From Nannochloris sp. 'desiccata' (lineage: Eukaryota; Chlorophyta; Trebouxiophyceae; Chlorellales; Chlorellaceae): 64,000 nt of DNA. This document shows positions 22,751-35,005 of this stretch, piece after piece. The DNA lies in the NCBI GenBank assembly GCA_019044685.2, contig JAGTXX020000012.1:248001-312000 (forward strand). Reading direction: 5' to 3'. The notes under the pieces were generated by a model that saw nothing but the letters and a program-made list of their open reading frames with translations, had not been told where the DNA came from and did not search any database. Position 1 is the first letter of the stretch, and each line of letters starts with the position of its first letter. Both the position numbers and the translations under genes were made by a program.

Positions 22751-24105
22751 ACTCTCAATCTTCTGCACAGAATTATTAACAAACTTCTCAGCAGAACAGG
22801 CAAGACCACCATTATTAAAGTGAAAGCCCACTGCGGCATCTCAGGCAATGAAAAAGCAGACGCTGCTGCGACCAGAAATCCAACCTCTACCTTGCCAACT
22901 GCCACCTTTAGAACAGGATCCACTGGATACCCAGGCCGTGGACCAACATACCTTGAAATACCACGCACTGCTGCACCATTTGATCAAACCGTAGCCACCG
23001 TAAATGGACTATGGGTGCAAGCGGGGGACCCCAAAACCAGCACTAATCTAGTCATCACAGCCCTTAGTCTCCACCAACGAAAGAGAAAAACTACAAATCC
23101 AAGATTAACAGAGTTAATGGGCAATAAAACCGCTGCAGTAGCCCCTATTGATCCTTTCTCCATTCAATGCATAGCTACAAATAATCAGATCCCAACCCAC
23201 CTCCAAGCTCTAGCTGCTAGAACTCGACTGCGCCACTTATATGGTAACAGCAGAAACCACATCGTCAACCCAGTAAAGACACCATCTTCCATTTGCACCA
23301 TTTGCAACACAGGTCAAGAAACCCAGGGGCATATCCTGGGCTACTGCAAACACCCAACGATGACCAGCATCAAACTTAATCGCCACGGCAAAGCGACGAC
23401 CCTCATCGCAGCAGCGATCAGAAAGAGCACCACCATTGGCAACTGTGCCATCTTTGTTGACGCTGAAGGCGGAGAACGCACAGCCAGAGACACAGAACAC
23501 ATCCCTTGGTACCCACAAGCACCCACCACCACTGACGCCAACGGCAACACTACACCGACAAGCCTCCCTGACATTATTATCTTCCCAAAAATTGATAGCG
23601 CTGCTATTCCCCAGCAGGAATCTACTAGCGCAGACAATACCAGTGCGCTCTTCACCCCCACAGCCCAACACAAACATATCATTCTTATTGATGCCACCAT
23701 CACTGATGATAGTAAAGTCAAAGAACGATTCCAGCACAAAATGAGCCACCACAACCCCTACTTTACTCACCTCCAAACCCTTGGCTGGCAGCCGAAACTC
23801 TTCCCTATTGTCTTCACGCACTCTGGCTGCGTCACCACCTCCTTTAGAACCCTCTTAACTGATTGTGGCTTGACTCCCCATGCAATCAACTCTCTCCTCA
23901 AGTCTATTCAACTTCAAATCCTCAATTACAATTCCAGTCTCCTAATCACTCGGTATAAACTACTTACCGCCCACCGCTCTAACCTCCTAGTACCTACTGG
24001 TGTAGGCTAAACTTCCTTTTCCTTCTATATAGGGGTGGCCTGAAGCTTGGGTGCAAGCTTCTCACGATCCCTTAAGTCACCCCCTTGGGGTCCTTTTATT
24101 TTATT
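22751..24105 (+). mobile_element. 5'-truncated LINE carrying an RNase H domain end and Cys/His knuckle
   Basis: A frame open from about 22751 to 24010 begins inside an RNase H domain: VKAHCGISGNEKADAAA is the classic HxGxxGNExAD end of LINE/retroviral-type RNase H. About 140 residues later is CTICNTGQETQGHILGYC, a CxxC...HxxxxC knuckle typical of LINE ORF2 C termini. The rest is Thr/Asn/His-rich. A stop at 22748-22750 and abrupt loss of similarity mark a 5' truncation, the usual result of incomplete target-primed reverse transcription. The 3' part has an 8-bp hairpin (gaagctt...aagcttc, 24044-24063), then a TCCCTTAAGTCACCC block and a T-rich tail. The open frame suggests a recent insertion. 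Confidence 0.85.
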
Positions 24106-24389
24106 TTTAAGTCTTCATGCATTCACGAAATTCTAGAACGTCTCGTCAATTATGTTATTACATTGTTAGCCAGGTCAGTCTTTCAAAGCAGTCCACTTCT
24201 TCTTCTCAAGGCAAAAGCAAGAGAGGACAAAATGGGGAGAGAAACAGAAAGCAGCAAAATATATAAAATCTAAAAATTTCTACCCTAATACTAATAGAAG
24301 TTAAATTGGTTAATATTCATACTATTATATTAATTATTCTAACGATTAGAAAACATATATCTATAATAGGAGTACCTAGGAGTGCTATT

Positions 24390-27300
24390 TTACTGCACCG
24401 TAGCGGTACCATCACCACCGCCAGCTCCCATCATGACGGGAGGTCCATATTTAGTCAAGTCAAAAGTAAAACTCTCAGAAGATCCATGCTCAGGGCTTCT
24501 ACACACACCTACCAACGCATCTGCCTTTTCATAAAACACATCTTTGAGAGAAATCACAATGCCTTGGAAAGAACCAGCCACTCCAGGACGGGTTTTTGCT
24601 CTCATGTAGGAGGCTACCTTGGCCACGTTTGAGGCATCCAAGGCTGCATCGATTTCATCTAGCACAAAGAATGGGGATGGGTGGAAAGAATGGACCGCAA
24701 AGAGTAATGCTAATGCAGCGACGGTCTTTTCACCTCCAGATAGCTGTTCCATATCACGGAAACGCTTTGTTGGCGGCATTGCTGAGAACTTGATCCCGGC
24801 AGAGAAGGGGTCTTCAGGGTTTTCTGGAGCGAGATAGGCTTGTCCACCGCTAGGATGTAACGCAGAACGGGTTAATTCTTTATAAATAGGATCTATATTT
24901 GCGGTAATATGAGTTAAAGCAGCGTTGAAAAGGTCAAAACGACGCTGTCGGATGGTATTGAAGCCTTCTGCGGCGGTTTTGCATTCCCGACGAGCCCCGT
25001 CTACTTCATCTATTTGTCTCTTTTCACGAGCTTTCACCTCATCATATTGTTCCACAGCTTTGAGATTAGGTGCCATGCGAGCCAGTTGACTAGCGGTATC
25101 TTCTATTTGAGCTTTAAGATCATGTCCGTGGCGTTCGCGAGCTTTACTCTCTCGGCGGCGATCATCGTCAGAAAGAGAATTATAATCGAAAAGAGCATTT
25201 TGATAGGAGATAGCTTTAGGCGTCGCTGTACTAGGGGCAGCAGCTTCACTGGGACCATCCACATCCATAGCATCATCTTCATCATCATCATCATCATCAT
25301 CTTCGTCAGAGCCAACAATAGCTTTAGCTGCAGCCTTTGCCTTGGCGGCCCGCCGACCGGCGAGGGTCGGCAGTACCAAACCTTCCATTGAAGCGACCTC
25401 TAAAACATCAGAACGAGCTCCACGAAGTTGTTCTAAACGAGAATCCACGCTTCCAATAGACCGTTTCGCAGCAGCGACTTGGTCGGCAGCTGCACGAGCT
25501 TTCTTTTTAAGTTCTCTCGATTCTGTCTCCACGGCGTCAAGCTGACTTTTCAGTGCCGCCAACTTGCTGCCAAGTTCTTCAAGCTCTGCTTTGACTCCAG
25601 CTGCTGCGGATTCGTACTCTGCATCTTCACGTTTAAGATTCTCAAGAGTTTCGGTTAAAGTTTCGAGCTCAGCTTCCAGTTTAGCTGCCTCAGACTCAGG
25701 ATCTGCCTTGCTCTCGTACTCGAGCTGATTGCGGACACGAGCTACCTGGTTGGCCACAGCGACTCTGCGTTCCGCTAAACGCTCAGCTTCTTTGAGGTGC
25801 TTGCCTTCATATTCACGGATAGAAGAAACGCCGATTTTTCTGTAACAAATAGAAAGAAAAAGAGAGAGAAAAGAAAGTTAGTTGGTGAGGGACAATAAAG
25901 AAATTTAGAAAGGCGAAAAGGAAAGAAAGAGGGCAGTTGCTATAATAATTAATATTAATATTAATAATATAATAATACGTACTTGGCAAAGCTAGCAAAC
26001 ATCTGCTCCGCAATATCATCAATTTCCCTTTGAATAGCTTCCACTTTACGCTGCTTCTCCTGAATCTGTGCTTCCAATTTTGCAGTTCCCGGTGCTTTAG
26101 TGTCACGTTCTCTTTTTAAGGCCGTCACTTGGTCAACACTTTCTTGCATTTTTTGCTTTGTAGCCTTCTGATCCGCAGTAGCATAGTGTAAAGTATTATC
26201 CAACCTGGACATGGCTGCTTCTACAGCTTGCAACTTTTCTGTCAGCTCTCTCAGTGTAGGTAAAGAGACCAGCTCCCCGGTAAACCGGGCCCTCTCTTCT
26301 TTTAATTTGCCCATCTCACCGGCATCCCATTTATTCGCACGCTGTTCCATGGCAGACGTAATACCACCAGTAATAATACCAGTTTTTAAGAAAGCAGTAC
26401 CATCCAGTGCGATTACTTTTTGTCGTACTTCACCTCCAAATGCCAGCTGGCGAGCTTCTGGTACTGTGTCGCAGAGTAATGTACTGCCGCAGATAGATTG
26501 GAAGGCACGGGTGCAACGTTCATCTTTAATTTGTAAGCAATCAAAAGCCACACGGCACGAACCACCAATAGAACGAAGGCCTTGATCAATCTCTTTAACT
26601 CTGATCGTCTCAGCGGGTAAGAAAGTCATTGGTGGCATTCTACGTTCTTTAACCACCTGAATACACTGCATGGCAGTTTCAGGAGTATCGACAATAACAG
26701 AATCGAAATCTTTTCCCAAAACCACGCTCATAGCAAGCTTGTACCGGTCATGCGTGGGATCAGCCAAGTCTGTGACCAAGCCATAGACTCTCCTAGGGAA
26801 CGTGGTACGGAGATGCTCTACCAGCTGGCGACGAGCTTCTTCACGAGCAGATTGCTTTGAATCAGCTTTTGCATCACGGAGTTTCCCCTCAGCCTCTTCA
26901 ATACGGCGTTCCAGAGCAGCACGGCGAGCTTCGATGCGCCGACGTTCGGCTTGGAGGTCTTGTTGTTCTTTTGCTTTTGTGCGACGTTCGGCAGTAGATT
27001 TTTCAATAGCTTCCGTAGCACGGGCGAAGCGACCTTGATCTTCAGCAGCAGAGCTTTCAAGCTCTTTAATACGCTCGACTACGGTAGCTACAGAGTCCTC
27101 GAGCATTTTTAAAGCTTCGGCATCAGCGTCAGCAGCTGCTTGGAGAGCTTCTTTTTCTGCTTCTTGCTTGGCAGCTTTGGCTCCAAGCTCCCGTTTAGTT
27201 TTATTGTATTCCTCAAGCAAGTCAGGGCTCAAGCTCTTACGTCTGTTGCGGCTACCTTGAAGTTCAGAGTCCACTTGGCGCTGGGCATTCTCCAGTGCAG

Positions 27301-28519
27301 AGAGTTGTTGACGTAATGAAGCCAATTTAGCAGTATGTTCAGTAGCTTTATGACGAGCGACTTCACCTTCCTTCTCAGCAGCTTTCATACGGCGTTGGGT
27401 ATGGCTAATCTTCTCACGCACTTTAATGAGACCGGGATTTTTTTTATCAGCTTCATTTCGTTTTTTAGCCATTTGTTTCTCCAAAAGAAGGCGTTCTTTA
27501 GCTACACCAGCTTGTTGACGACGGTGTCTTTCCAATTCGCCATTAGCTTTCTCGGCAGTTGCTTCGGCGGCCTTGACTTCACTAGAGAGCGCTTTGCGTC
27601 GGTCTTTGGCCTCTACTGCATCTTCTTCTAAATGATAGACCTGCCATAAAGCGTGACGTACTTTAGAGCCTTCTAATTCTTCAATCAGCTTCATATGCTT
27701 CTCAGCCTCCACTTTCTGATCCTTCTTTTGACGTTTTTCAGCTGCAATTGCTTTGCGGCGGGAAAATACAAGAGTCATTGCAGACTCGGCATCTTTCATA
27801 CGTGTTTCTGCTTCATCGTACTCTTTGCGGAGCGCAGCAGATCCAGAGATGGTTTCAAACATCGCCGTCAAGTCTTTAGGGGACATTTGAGCGACGCTTT
27901 CGATGTCTCCTTGGAAAACTAAGAAGTTACGAGCTCGGACGAGGATCCCAAATGACTCTAGTTTGTTGTTATAGGTTTCTGCAGTGACAGTGCGGCCGTC
28001 AAGTTTGTAGACGCTGGCGTAGGTGTCGCCAGAAGGGTTGATAGCGCGGGTGAAGAGGACTTCAGTGCCGTCGGGGGCTTCGAAAACTAGAGTGACTTGA
28101 CCTCTCTCTGGGCTGCAAGGAGGAGATTAAAAAGGGAGGGAAGGGGAATGGTAAGAAAAACATAGATTAAGAGCAGCGGAAATCGCTTGCAACTGGTTAG
28201 AAACCGTGTCTATTCGACTCTTAATATTCAAAGTCACAGAAAAGAGGAGTAAAATTTAAATTAATACTCACTGATCCTCAGGGTGTTCAGAATCGGTGTT
28301 TATATAGAGCAGCTCTTTGAGATTACTGCCACGCAGAACGCCAGTCTTGACACCCAATACGAATGATATGGCATCCATAAGGTTACTTTTACCACTACCA
28401 TTGGGGCCAATAATAGTGGTGAAGTTTTTAAATGGACCGATCACTTCTGTTCCACGATAACTTTTGAAATTCTCGATTTCAAGGCGCACTACGCGGCCTT
28501 TATGCTGTTCAGGAGCCAT
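24390..28519 (-). CDS. SMC1: Cohesin subunit SMC1
   Basis: Three exons (28519-28272, 28112-25983, 25839-24390) join in frame to 1275 aa, the usual SMC1 size. The N-terminal ATPase half has [11 protein letters not shown] and Walker [10 protein letters not shown] (residues 38-46), then [20 protein letters not shown], which matches SMC1 rather than SMC2-4. Long coiled coils flank a hinge around residues 520-660 ([33 protein letters not shown]). The C-terminal half has the LSGGEKT signature and Walker [13 protein letters not shown], ending in [11 protein letters not shown]1 pairs with SMC3 to form the cohesin ring for sister-chromatid cohesion. An acidic run of about 16 residues ([12 protein letters not shown]) is inserted in the second coiled-coil arm. 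It is divergent from the EH-domain gene. Confidence 0.95.
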
Positions 28520-28959
28520 GAGGACGGAGTAAACCGCCTAGCTGAGCGGGTGAGGGACTCTAAATAAGTTTGCAAAGGATCACAGTTTGAATTTAAAAAG
28601 CCTGTGATCGTCAAAGGAGACGCTCTCGCTGCGAACCCACTAAATCTTCAGAATATCAGTAAGATAACGTAAGGTCGCGGAGGTGTCCGGGGTGCTCTAG
28701 AAGACCAGGGGATGGGCTTGAAAGAGCTGCTGAGATATTTTCAGCAAAGCACGTGAAAATTTCAGGGTGGTTGGTTAGAGGAGCTCAAGAACAAAGGTGA
28801 CCAAATCTGATAAACAACCTATTATAAGTATCAACTATTTTTTCGATTTATCTGCGCCGCGTATAGGGCTGCAAGGGCACTGTGCAGAAAACTTATTTTC
28901 AACCAACTGTCATAATCACGAAATCACAATTTTGAGGCGGAATCTCCGCTGAATTAGAA

Positions 28960-31232
28960 ATGGACGCTGTTCTAGATTGCGCTTTAGAGCGTGCTCTATC
29001 AAATCTAAAGGTAAGTGGCATATGTTCTTGATTTTCATTTCGATCATTTCTCCACCAAACTCCAACCGAAATAATCGCTATTTTCCTCTGTCACAGGGTT
29101 CTCAAGCTCTCAGTGGCGCTACTGGCTCCGATATCGCAAGCTATAACCGTCACTGGACCAAAGCATGCGGTGCACATGGCGATACTGACTCCATCCCTAC
29201 TTCTCAAGCTAAATCCTACCTCACTGCCGAAGTAGCTCATTCCTCTGCAGTCTCCCGAGCTCTCCTCCATTTTCAAGCCTCTGAAAGCGATACTATAAAT
29301 CAAGAAACCTTCCAGAAAGCAGTTCACATTCTATATTCTGCAGTGCGTTCAGCTCAAGAAGAAGTCTTTGCTAGTGACGACATGTGGGGCGACGCACCCG
29401 CTCCAGGTACCAATGGCAAAGAAGAATCAAGTAGCCATACTCCTGGAGATAAACATCACGATTGGGTTATTGGAACTCTAGCTGCAGCTCATGCTTTCAC
29501 CCCAGACGACGACGACCAAGAAATAGATAATAACGCTGAGAACGAAAATACTGCTGCTGCTGCTGGACGTACTCCGCTGTCGCTCGACTGTGCGGGTGCT
29601 GATGCCAGTCCTTCTTCCCCTGAGAGCCCTGGTGATTCTGCCGGTGCTGTTAGCATTGGTGATTCCATCTCTGCTGCTATTGAATCAAATCAACAATCTC
29701 CTGGGGATGGAGTTACTTCTGCTTCCTCTTCAGCGCATCCTCCAGTTTCAGATTGGCGGGCCTTTGATACTGAGTTCACCCAATTAAACATAGGCAGTAA
29801 ATTAAAAGATGGCGAAGGAAATACTTCGGGCTCAAAACAGCCTCCTTCTTGGACTGTAGATATGATGAAACAGCCCCGGCAACGGGTGTCTTTAGCAAAT
29901 GCCAGCTCGAAGCTTTCCACCATTCCTGGCACCTCCCTCCACCCAATGCTGCCAGCAGAACGACAACGCTGTGAACTGGCATTTAGAAATAAAGGTTATG
30001 AACAGACTGGAGGTTTACGTGAACCAGATGCACACCGTATTTTTGAACGATCTCAATTGCCTACGAGTTCGTTTAGAGCATTATGGCACTTGGCGAATAC
30101 AACAGGCGCCGGTGCCTTGGATATTCGTCAATTTTGCTTATTTATGCATTTATTAAAAGCAGCAGTAGAAGACAAAAGCACTAGTAATTTACCTGATACA
30201 ATTTCGCAATTGCAAGCTGCGCAGCTCTTAGGTGACGTGCCTATTGCTATGTTGTTCAATTCTAGTAGTAATGGCAACAGTAAGGGTGTTGTGACGTTTA
30301 GTGCCAGAGCTACCAGTACAATGGTAGAGCCTTTAAGATTAAATACAGCAAGGTTAAGAGCAGTATTACACCAAGAAGAGACTCCTCGACTTTTACTTGC
30401 TCGTAGTGGCACCGGTACGACCGCTTCTTCAGCCACTCCACCGGCCTATGATAGCGATGATGATTCTAGTTTTGTAGACTCCGATGAAGAGGAAGAAGAA
30501 GCTGGAAATGAAGCTGCCTATGGACTTGTTGGTGATAAATATAATCATGGTGGCGCTACCCCTTCCCCTGTTCAATTGGGTGGTGGTGGGTCTACTAAAC
30601 GACCTGGCTCCGGCGGTAAAAGCAGTGCGGCTTCTGCTCCGACTTCTACTTTTGCCAAAGCTGGGCAAAGTATTCCTAGCCTCGCTCTTCCTGCTGCTGC
30701 AGTCACCTCTCTCCCTACCTGCCGTCTTGATAGAGCTGCGTGGGAAGCGGAAGCTGGTTCAGGGCATGCTTCTTTGCAACTCTGTTTCCGTACAGCTGCA
30801 TTAATGCAAAAGAAATTGCTCGATCGCCCTTTTATTAGCCTCTCTGTTCGAGACCCTGTTGGGCGTCTCGTAGAGCTTCCACAGGAAAGTCACCCTGGTT
30901 TATACAAGAATGATATTGGTTGCATTGATTTCAGCAACCAAAATATTAGTTTAAAAACACCTTTGAGGTCTTTACCTCCTGGGTGTTTGCTCTTTTTAGA
31001 GGTGAAGCAATGGAAATCTGACAAGAAACGATTTAGTACAGTCGCCTGGGCATTTGTAAATGCAGAAATGATGATTGATAGCGGCCCTGTCTGCAGTAGA
31101 GTCCGTTGTGGACCCATGGTACTACCCTTATTTAAAAAACCCATGGATACAAGCTTGCAGAAACTTAAAAGATTGAATGGCCGGGGACCTGGTTTGCATA
31201 TTACCGTTTCCGGGGTAGAATACAAAAATTGA
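28960..31232 (+). CDS. EH-domain protein with a C-terminal AIDA-type C2 domain
   Basis: Exon 1 (28960-29010) joins exon 2 (29097-31232) in phase 0, giving 728 aa. Around residues 300-375, an EH-like module is visible: F(R)NKGYEQTGGLREPDAHRIF, SQLPTSSFRALWHLAN, GALDIRQFCLFMHLLKAA, with the ALW.LAN and FCLFMHLL helices of Eps15-homology domains. The final 140 residues (FISLSVRDPVGRLVE, LFLEVKQWKSDKKRFSTVAWAFV, GPMVLPLFKKPMD) resemble the C2 domain of axin interactor AIDA, a phosphoinositide-binding fold. Between them is acidic, low-complexity sequence. The pairing suggests a membrane-associated endocytic adaptor. Family assignment of the C2 is from memory of its motif pattern. Confidence 0.65.
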
Positions 31233-31883
31233 AATAGTTCGTTCATGGTAATATTTAGCAGATGAATTTAGAGTTTTCCTATATTACCTTGTAAGAAAGA
31301 TCATTGAGAATTGATATGTTGAGGCTTATAGGCTCTAGTCTACTTGATGGAATCAACCTGTAAGAATAATAATCATCCTTGTACCAGCACCAGTGGTAAA
31401 CAAAAAATGGAGCAAAGCACCTTGTAATATGAATATAATGCGCAATAATCCCCAAACCCAGGGTTAAATTGACCATGGATCTGTCACATAGTACCATCAA
31501 GTACAGATTGAAAGAAAGTAAAGAAAAGGGTGCAAGTTTTTGAGGAAGAAACGAGGGAAAAGTTGGTAGGGACTCCCTAAGGGAAGGCCCTAAGGGAGCC
31601 ACCAAGTTGAAATGCATGTACCTTTCATATTTAGCAAGCTGTAACTGTAGCTATGTTTGAATGCGTATAAATGCATGCAGATTTCATGCTGTGTACCGAC
31701 AATATATCAGTGCTATAATAGTACTGGATTTAATATGCAGAAGAAAGTGCGGTTATAGTCTAGAAGAACCACCCACCCTACTAGGCTATCATCAAGTGGG
31801 GAAAATGGAGGTCCAACTTAAAAATGAAAGATTCACTCAAGGCACTTAAATAATTTACTTTCTACTGAATAGCCTCGAATACA
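31233..31883. other. Intergenic region with a possible LINE 3'-end remnant
   Basis: No convincing gene was seen. A minus-strand frame at 31279-31617 has no recognisable motif. The block near 31570-31605 (minus strand GGTGGCTCCCTTAGGG) resembles the 3' terminal block of the LINE at 24.07 kb and a stretch at 52.14 kb, so it may be the relic of an old insertion. Confidence 0.4.
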
Positions 31884-32611
31884 ATGGGTAATACACTAGG
31901 CCGAGCGATTCGATCAAGTCACAAGCGTCCATTGGATCCAGCTGTAGCTGCACAAGCTCTTAGCATCAAGGAGAAAGGTAAGTAATACTAGAAGAATCAT
32001 GGTGTTTTTATATCCTCGTCTTTAATGTAATTTAACCCAGCGGCATAACTCACCATTCATTTAATCACCATTCCTCCCACGTTCATCTCCACAGAGGCCG
32101 CTCATGCTGCAGTCCTTCAAGCCAATATAGCACGAGCTCCACCCGCCGAAGTCGACCTACCAGAGGATAACGGTGATCAGCTACGTCAACTCGTACGTGC
32201 CATAGAATCTCGTCCACTAGATCTATATAAAGATAGCAAAGATGTTGCGGCGATGAAAAGACGGCGAGTCACCAAAGAACAAAAAGAAGCAGCCTTAATA
32301 GGTCGATTAGACACAGTAGCGCTACGAGCTGCTCTTGAAGACGTTCTCAGGTAAGTAGAGATATAAGTAATTTTGGAAGCAAGCCTCAATTAAATATGTG
32401 CTATTCTTTCTTTTCTCGTCGGGACTGCAGGTTTGAGAGGGAAGGGAAGGATGTCGATATGAGCCAGTTAGCAAAGAAATATGAAGCCAATGAACAGGTG
32501 CTACAGAAAACTTTAGCTCATTGTGGCCTTGCGCCGGTAGAGCAAGCTCCAGATGGGAGGCTTGTGGCGAGAGCAAAGATAGCATGGCAGCGTGAGCAGC
32601 GGTCTACCTAA
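31884..32611 (+). CDS. Small protein, possible NDUFAF4-like complex I assembly factor
   Basis: Three exons (31884-31977, 32095-32350, 32431-32611) join in frame to 176 aa. The N terminus MGNTLGRAIR is a plausible N-myristoylation site. The middle is polar and charged. The C terminus (DMSQLAKKYEANEQVLQKTLAHCGLAPV) has the shape of the helical end of NDUFAF4 (HRPAP20), which also starts with a myristoylated MG and has a similar length. NDUFAF4 helps assemble the Q module of mitochondrial complex I. The resemblance is weak and based on architecture, so the name is tentative. It lies in tandem just upstream of the Top6A gene. Confidence 0.5.
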
Positions 32612-32804
32612 TAGTGTCCTCTACGTTGAGGAACAACACTATTTTTTAAAAAGTTTATTTTTTAAAATCAAATCAATTACTTTGAGTTTAAATTTCTAGA
32701 AACTTTATATTCTAATCAGATACTTGAGAAGGTGTTCAAGTGCAGAAGCGTCACCTGAGTCCAAATATTCAAGTGATCGCAAACTAGGATCGAAATTAGC
32801 TGCA

Positions 32805-34160
32805 ATGTCAAAAAAGAAGGCTGATGCCGATTTAGCAGGCATTACTAAGAAGAAGATCAAGACTGTAGAGGTATGGATCGTCGAAAATCGCATTACTAGA
32901 GCTTTCCCACAAGTTTGATCTCAAATTTTTGAAATTAATTATTGATCACTTTTGTTTTCTCCACCTTTTACTTCTCTCAAAATAAAACAGGAGGTTTTAG
33001 CCAAAGTAAAACGTCTTGCAGACCGGGTCAAACAAGAACCAGACGTCGTGCGCACTCTCGCTGACCTCAACTTACCTCATTCTTGCCGAGAAGTCATCGA
33101 CAAGGATGCCAACGCGGTCCTTGATGAAATTGAGTCTGCAATCCTCTTAGTAGCTGCATCCATCCTCCAAGGCGATGGATTCTCATATTCTCTCCCCAGC
33201 CGTTCTAAAAACAACCAACTCTACGTTCCGGAACTTGATAGAATCGTGTTGAAAGATTCAATTTCTCAACGCCCCTTTGCCAACACGTCTTCTTGCCGCA
33301 AAGCTGTTATCACCACCCGCATCTTACAGCTCGTCCATGAACTATGCACCAAACGTATTCACGTTACAAAACGTGATCTTTTCTACACAGATGTCAAGTT
33401 ATTTGAAGATCAGGGTAACTCTGATGCTATCTTAGATGATCTCGCCTGCATGCTGGGGTGCACCCGGTCCTCTCTCCATGTCGTCGCATCCGAGAAGGGT
33501 GTGGTAGTAGGGAGGTTAACATTCCGTGAAGATGGTGATTTTATCGACTGTGGACGTATGGGTGTGGGTGGCAAAGCAATTCCTCCTAATATTGATAAAG
33601 TTACTGAGATAACATCAGATGCCATGTTTGTTTTGCTCGTCGAAAAAGATGCTGCCTTTATGCGTCTTGCAGAAGATCGGTTCTACAACACCTACCCATG
33701 CATTATTATCACAGCAAAGGGGCAACCAGATGTGGCTACACGCTTATTTTTAAAGAAATTAAAGTCAACTTTGAAAATCCCCGTCTTGGCGTTGGTCGAT
33801 TCCGATCCTTATGGACTTAAAATCTTATCCGTGTATATGAAAGGATCTATGAATATGTCGTATGATAGTTCAAATTTGACCACTCCAGACATTAAATGGC
33901 TAGGTGTCCGTCCCTCGGATCTTGATCGTTTCAATATTCCAAATCAATGTCGATTACCGATGACAGAAGAGGATGTGAAAACTGGCAGGAAACTGCTTGA
34001 AGAGGAATTTGTTAAGGCAAATCCCTTATGGGTGAAGGAATTAGAGATTATGGTGACGACGAGGGTGAAGGCTGAGATTCAGGCGCTGTCGTCTTTTGGA
34101 TTTCAGTATCTATCACAACAGTACTTGCCGTTAAAACTTCAAGAAGGTGATTGGATTTAG
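32805..34160 (+). CDS. TOP6A: DNA topoisomerase VI subunit A (plant SPO11-3 type)
   Basis: Exon 1 (32805-32870) and exon 2 (32991-34160) join in phase 0 to 411 aa, close to the plant protein. The catalytic-tyrosine region is [24 protein letters not shown], followed by [19 protein letters not shown]. The Toprim part has [21 protein letters not shown] and [13 protein letters not shown], where the Glu and the DxD bind metal. The end ([19 protein letters not shown]) is typical of plant SPO11-3/RHL2/BIN5 rather than meiotic SPO11-1 or -2. With TOP6B it decatenates chromosomes and supports endoreduplication in plants. Animals and fungi lack it, which supports an archaeplastid or algal source. Confidence 0.95.
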
Positions 34161-34187
34161 ATTTTCTTTTGGTGAGGTTCGACTGCT

Positions 34188-34356
34188 TTAACGACATTGA
34201 ACACTGTTTCGAGAATAATAAGTGAATGATTGCAACTGTAATGATAAGATTCTGAGCTTTGGAAAGAGGGGTGAGGAGATATTGGCGGGTGGCGGGAAAA
34301 GATGAAAAGAGATCTGAGGCGAGTAAACCCTTGAAAAACTTGATAACAGGCGCCAT
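34188..34356 (-). CDS. Possible small membrane protein overlapping the Top6A 3' flank
   Basis: An ATG at 34356 opens a frame with a basic/hydrophobic start (MAPVIKFFKGLLASDLF) and one hydrophobic helix (NLIITVAIIHLLF), like small mitochondrial inner-membrane subunits. The frame continues to 34048 and overlaps the Top6A coding end, which would be unusual, so the true end may involve an intron or lie earlier; the end given here is nominal. It would be divergent from the TIGR01589 gene. Nothing diagnostic was recognised. Confidence 0.25.
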
Positions 34357-34620
34357 GAGACGCTTCTGAATGGCTCTGGGAAGTTAACTAGTTGTAGTTT
34401 AGCTAGTTTTCGGTCGTTCGACTTTTGAAGTTCAACCGCCATTGGTATTTTACCCGAAATCTCTTGGGTGAAATTTGGCGCCTCAATCGAAATTTGGGTC
34501 TTGAAATTTGGGTTTGAACGCCCCTTGCACACTCCATAAGCGGCATACTAATACTGTAATACAAATAAAGCCCGTTGATGGGCCTTTACTACGTGTGAAC
34601 CCTACTAAAACAATAATAAA

Positions 34621-35005
34621 ATGTGCATCTTTCAGGCCCAAAGGTCCACCGCACATGCTCGGCACGCCGCAGCGGCAGCAGAGCCGCAGAAGAATGGCGT
34701 GACTGTTCAAGATGTTGAGAAGGTGCGGAGGCCGTTTCGGAGAGCTCATACGATCTGCCCGCCACGAAATTGCGAACAAACCTGTTGATTATTGATATCC
34801 AAAGTACTCACACGCGTCATTGATTTTGCAGGTTCAAATGCTAATAGAAACATGCATACAGCGCGTATATACCCTTGAAGAGACGTGCCATATCTTGGAG
34901 TCATACGGCGTGGACCACAGATTCGTCATTATAGTATGGCAAAGACTTGAGCAGGAAAACCAAGAGTTCTTTGCAAGCTACAACAAGGCTTTGCGAGCGA
35001 GATAA
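34621..35005 (+). CDS. TIGR01589 plant-specific domain protein, 91 aa
   Basis: Exon 1 (34621-34722) and exon 2 (34832-35005) join in phase 0. The N terminus is Ala/His-rich. The C-terminal 57 residues (VQMLIETCIQRVYTLEETCHIL, VWQRLEQENQEFFASYNKAL) match the pattern of the uncharacterised plant domain TIGR01589: VQxLIExCL, a central variable loop, and VWxxLExENxEFFxAY. The domain is known almost only from plants and green algae and has no established function. An acceptor-like cag just after the ATG (ctttcag) leaves open an alternative upstream first exon. Confidence 0.75.

Noticed and set aside
23237..23821. Minus-strand frames opposite the truncated LINE
   Set aside because: These are complements of the LINE ORF2 C terminus, whose plus-strand frame carries clear RNase H and knuckle motifs.
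31279..31617. Minus-strand frame in the intergenic region
   Set aside because: No recognisable motif, no supporting splice context, and it overlaps a LINE-3'-end-like block.
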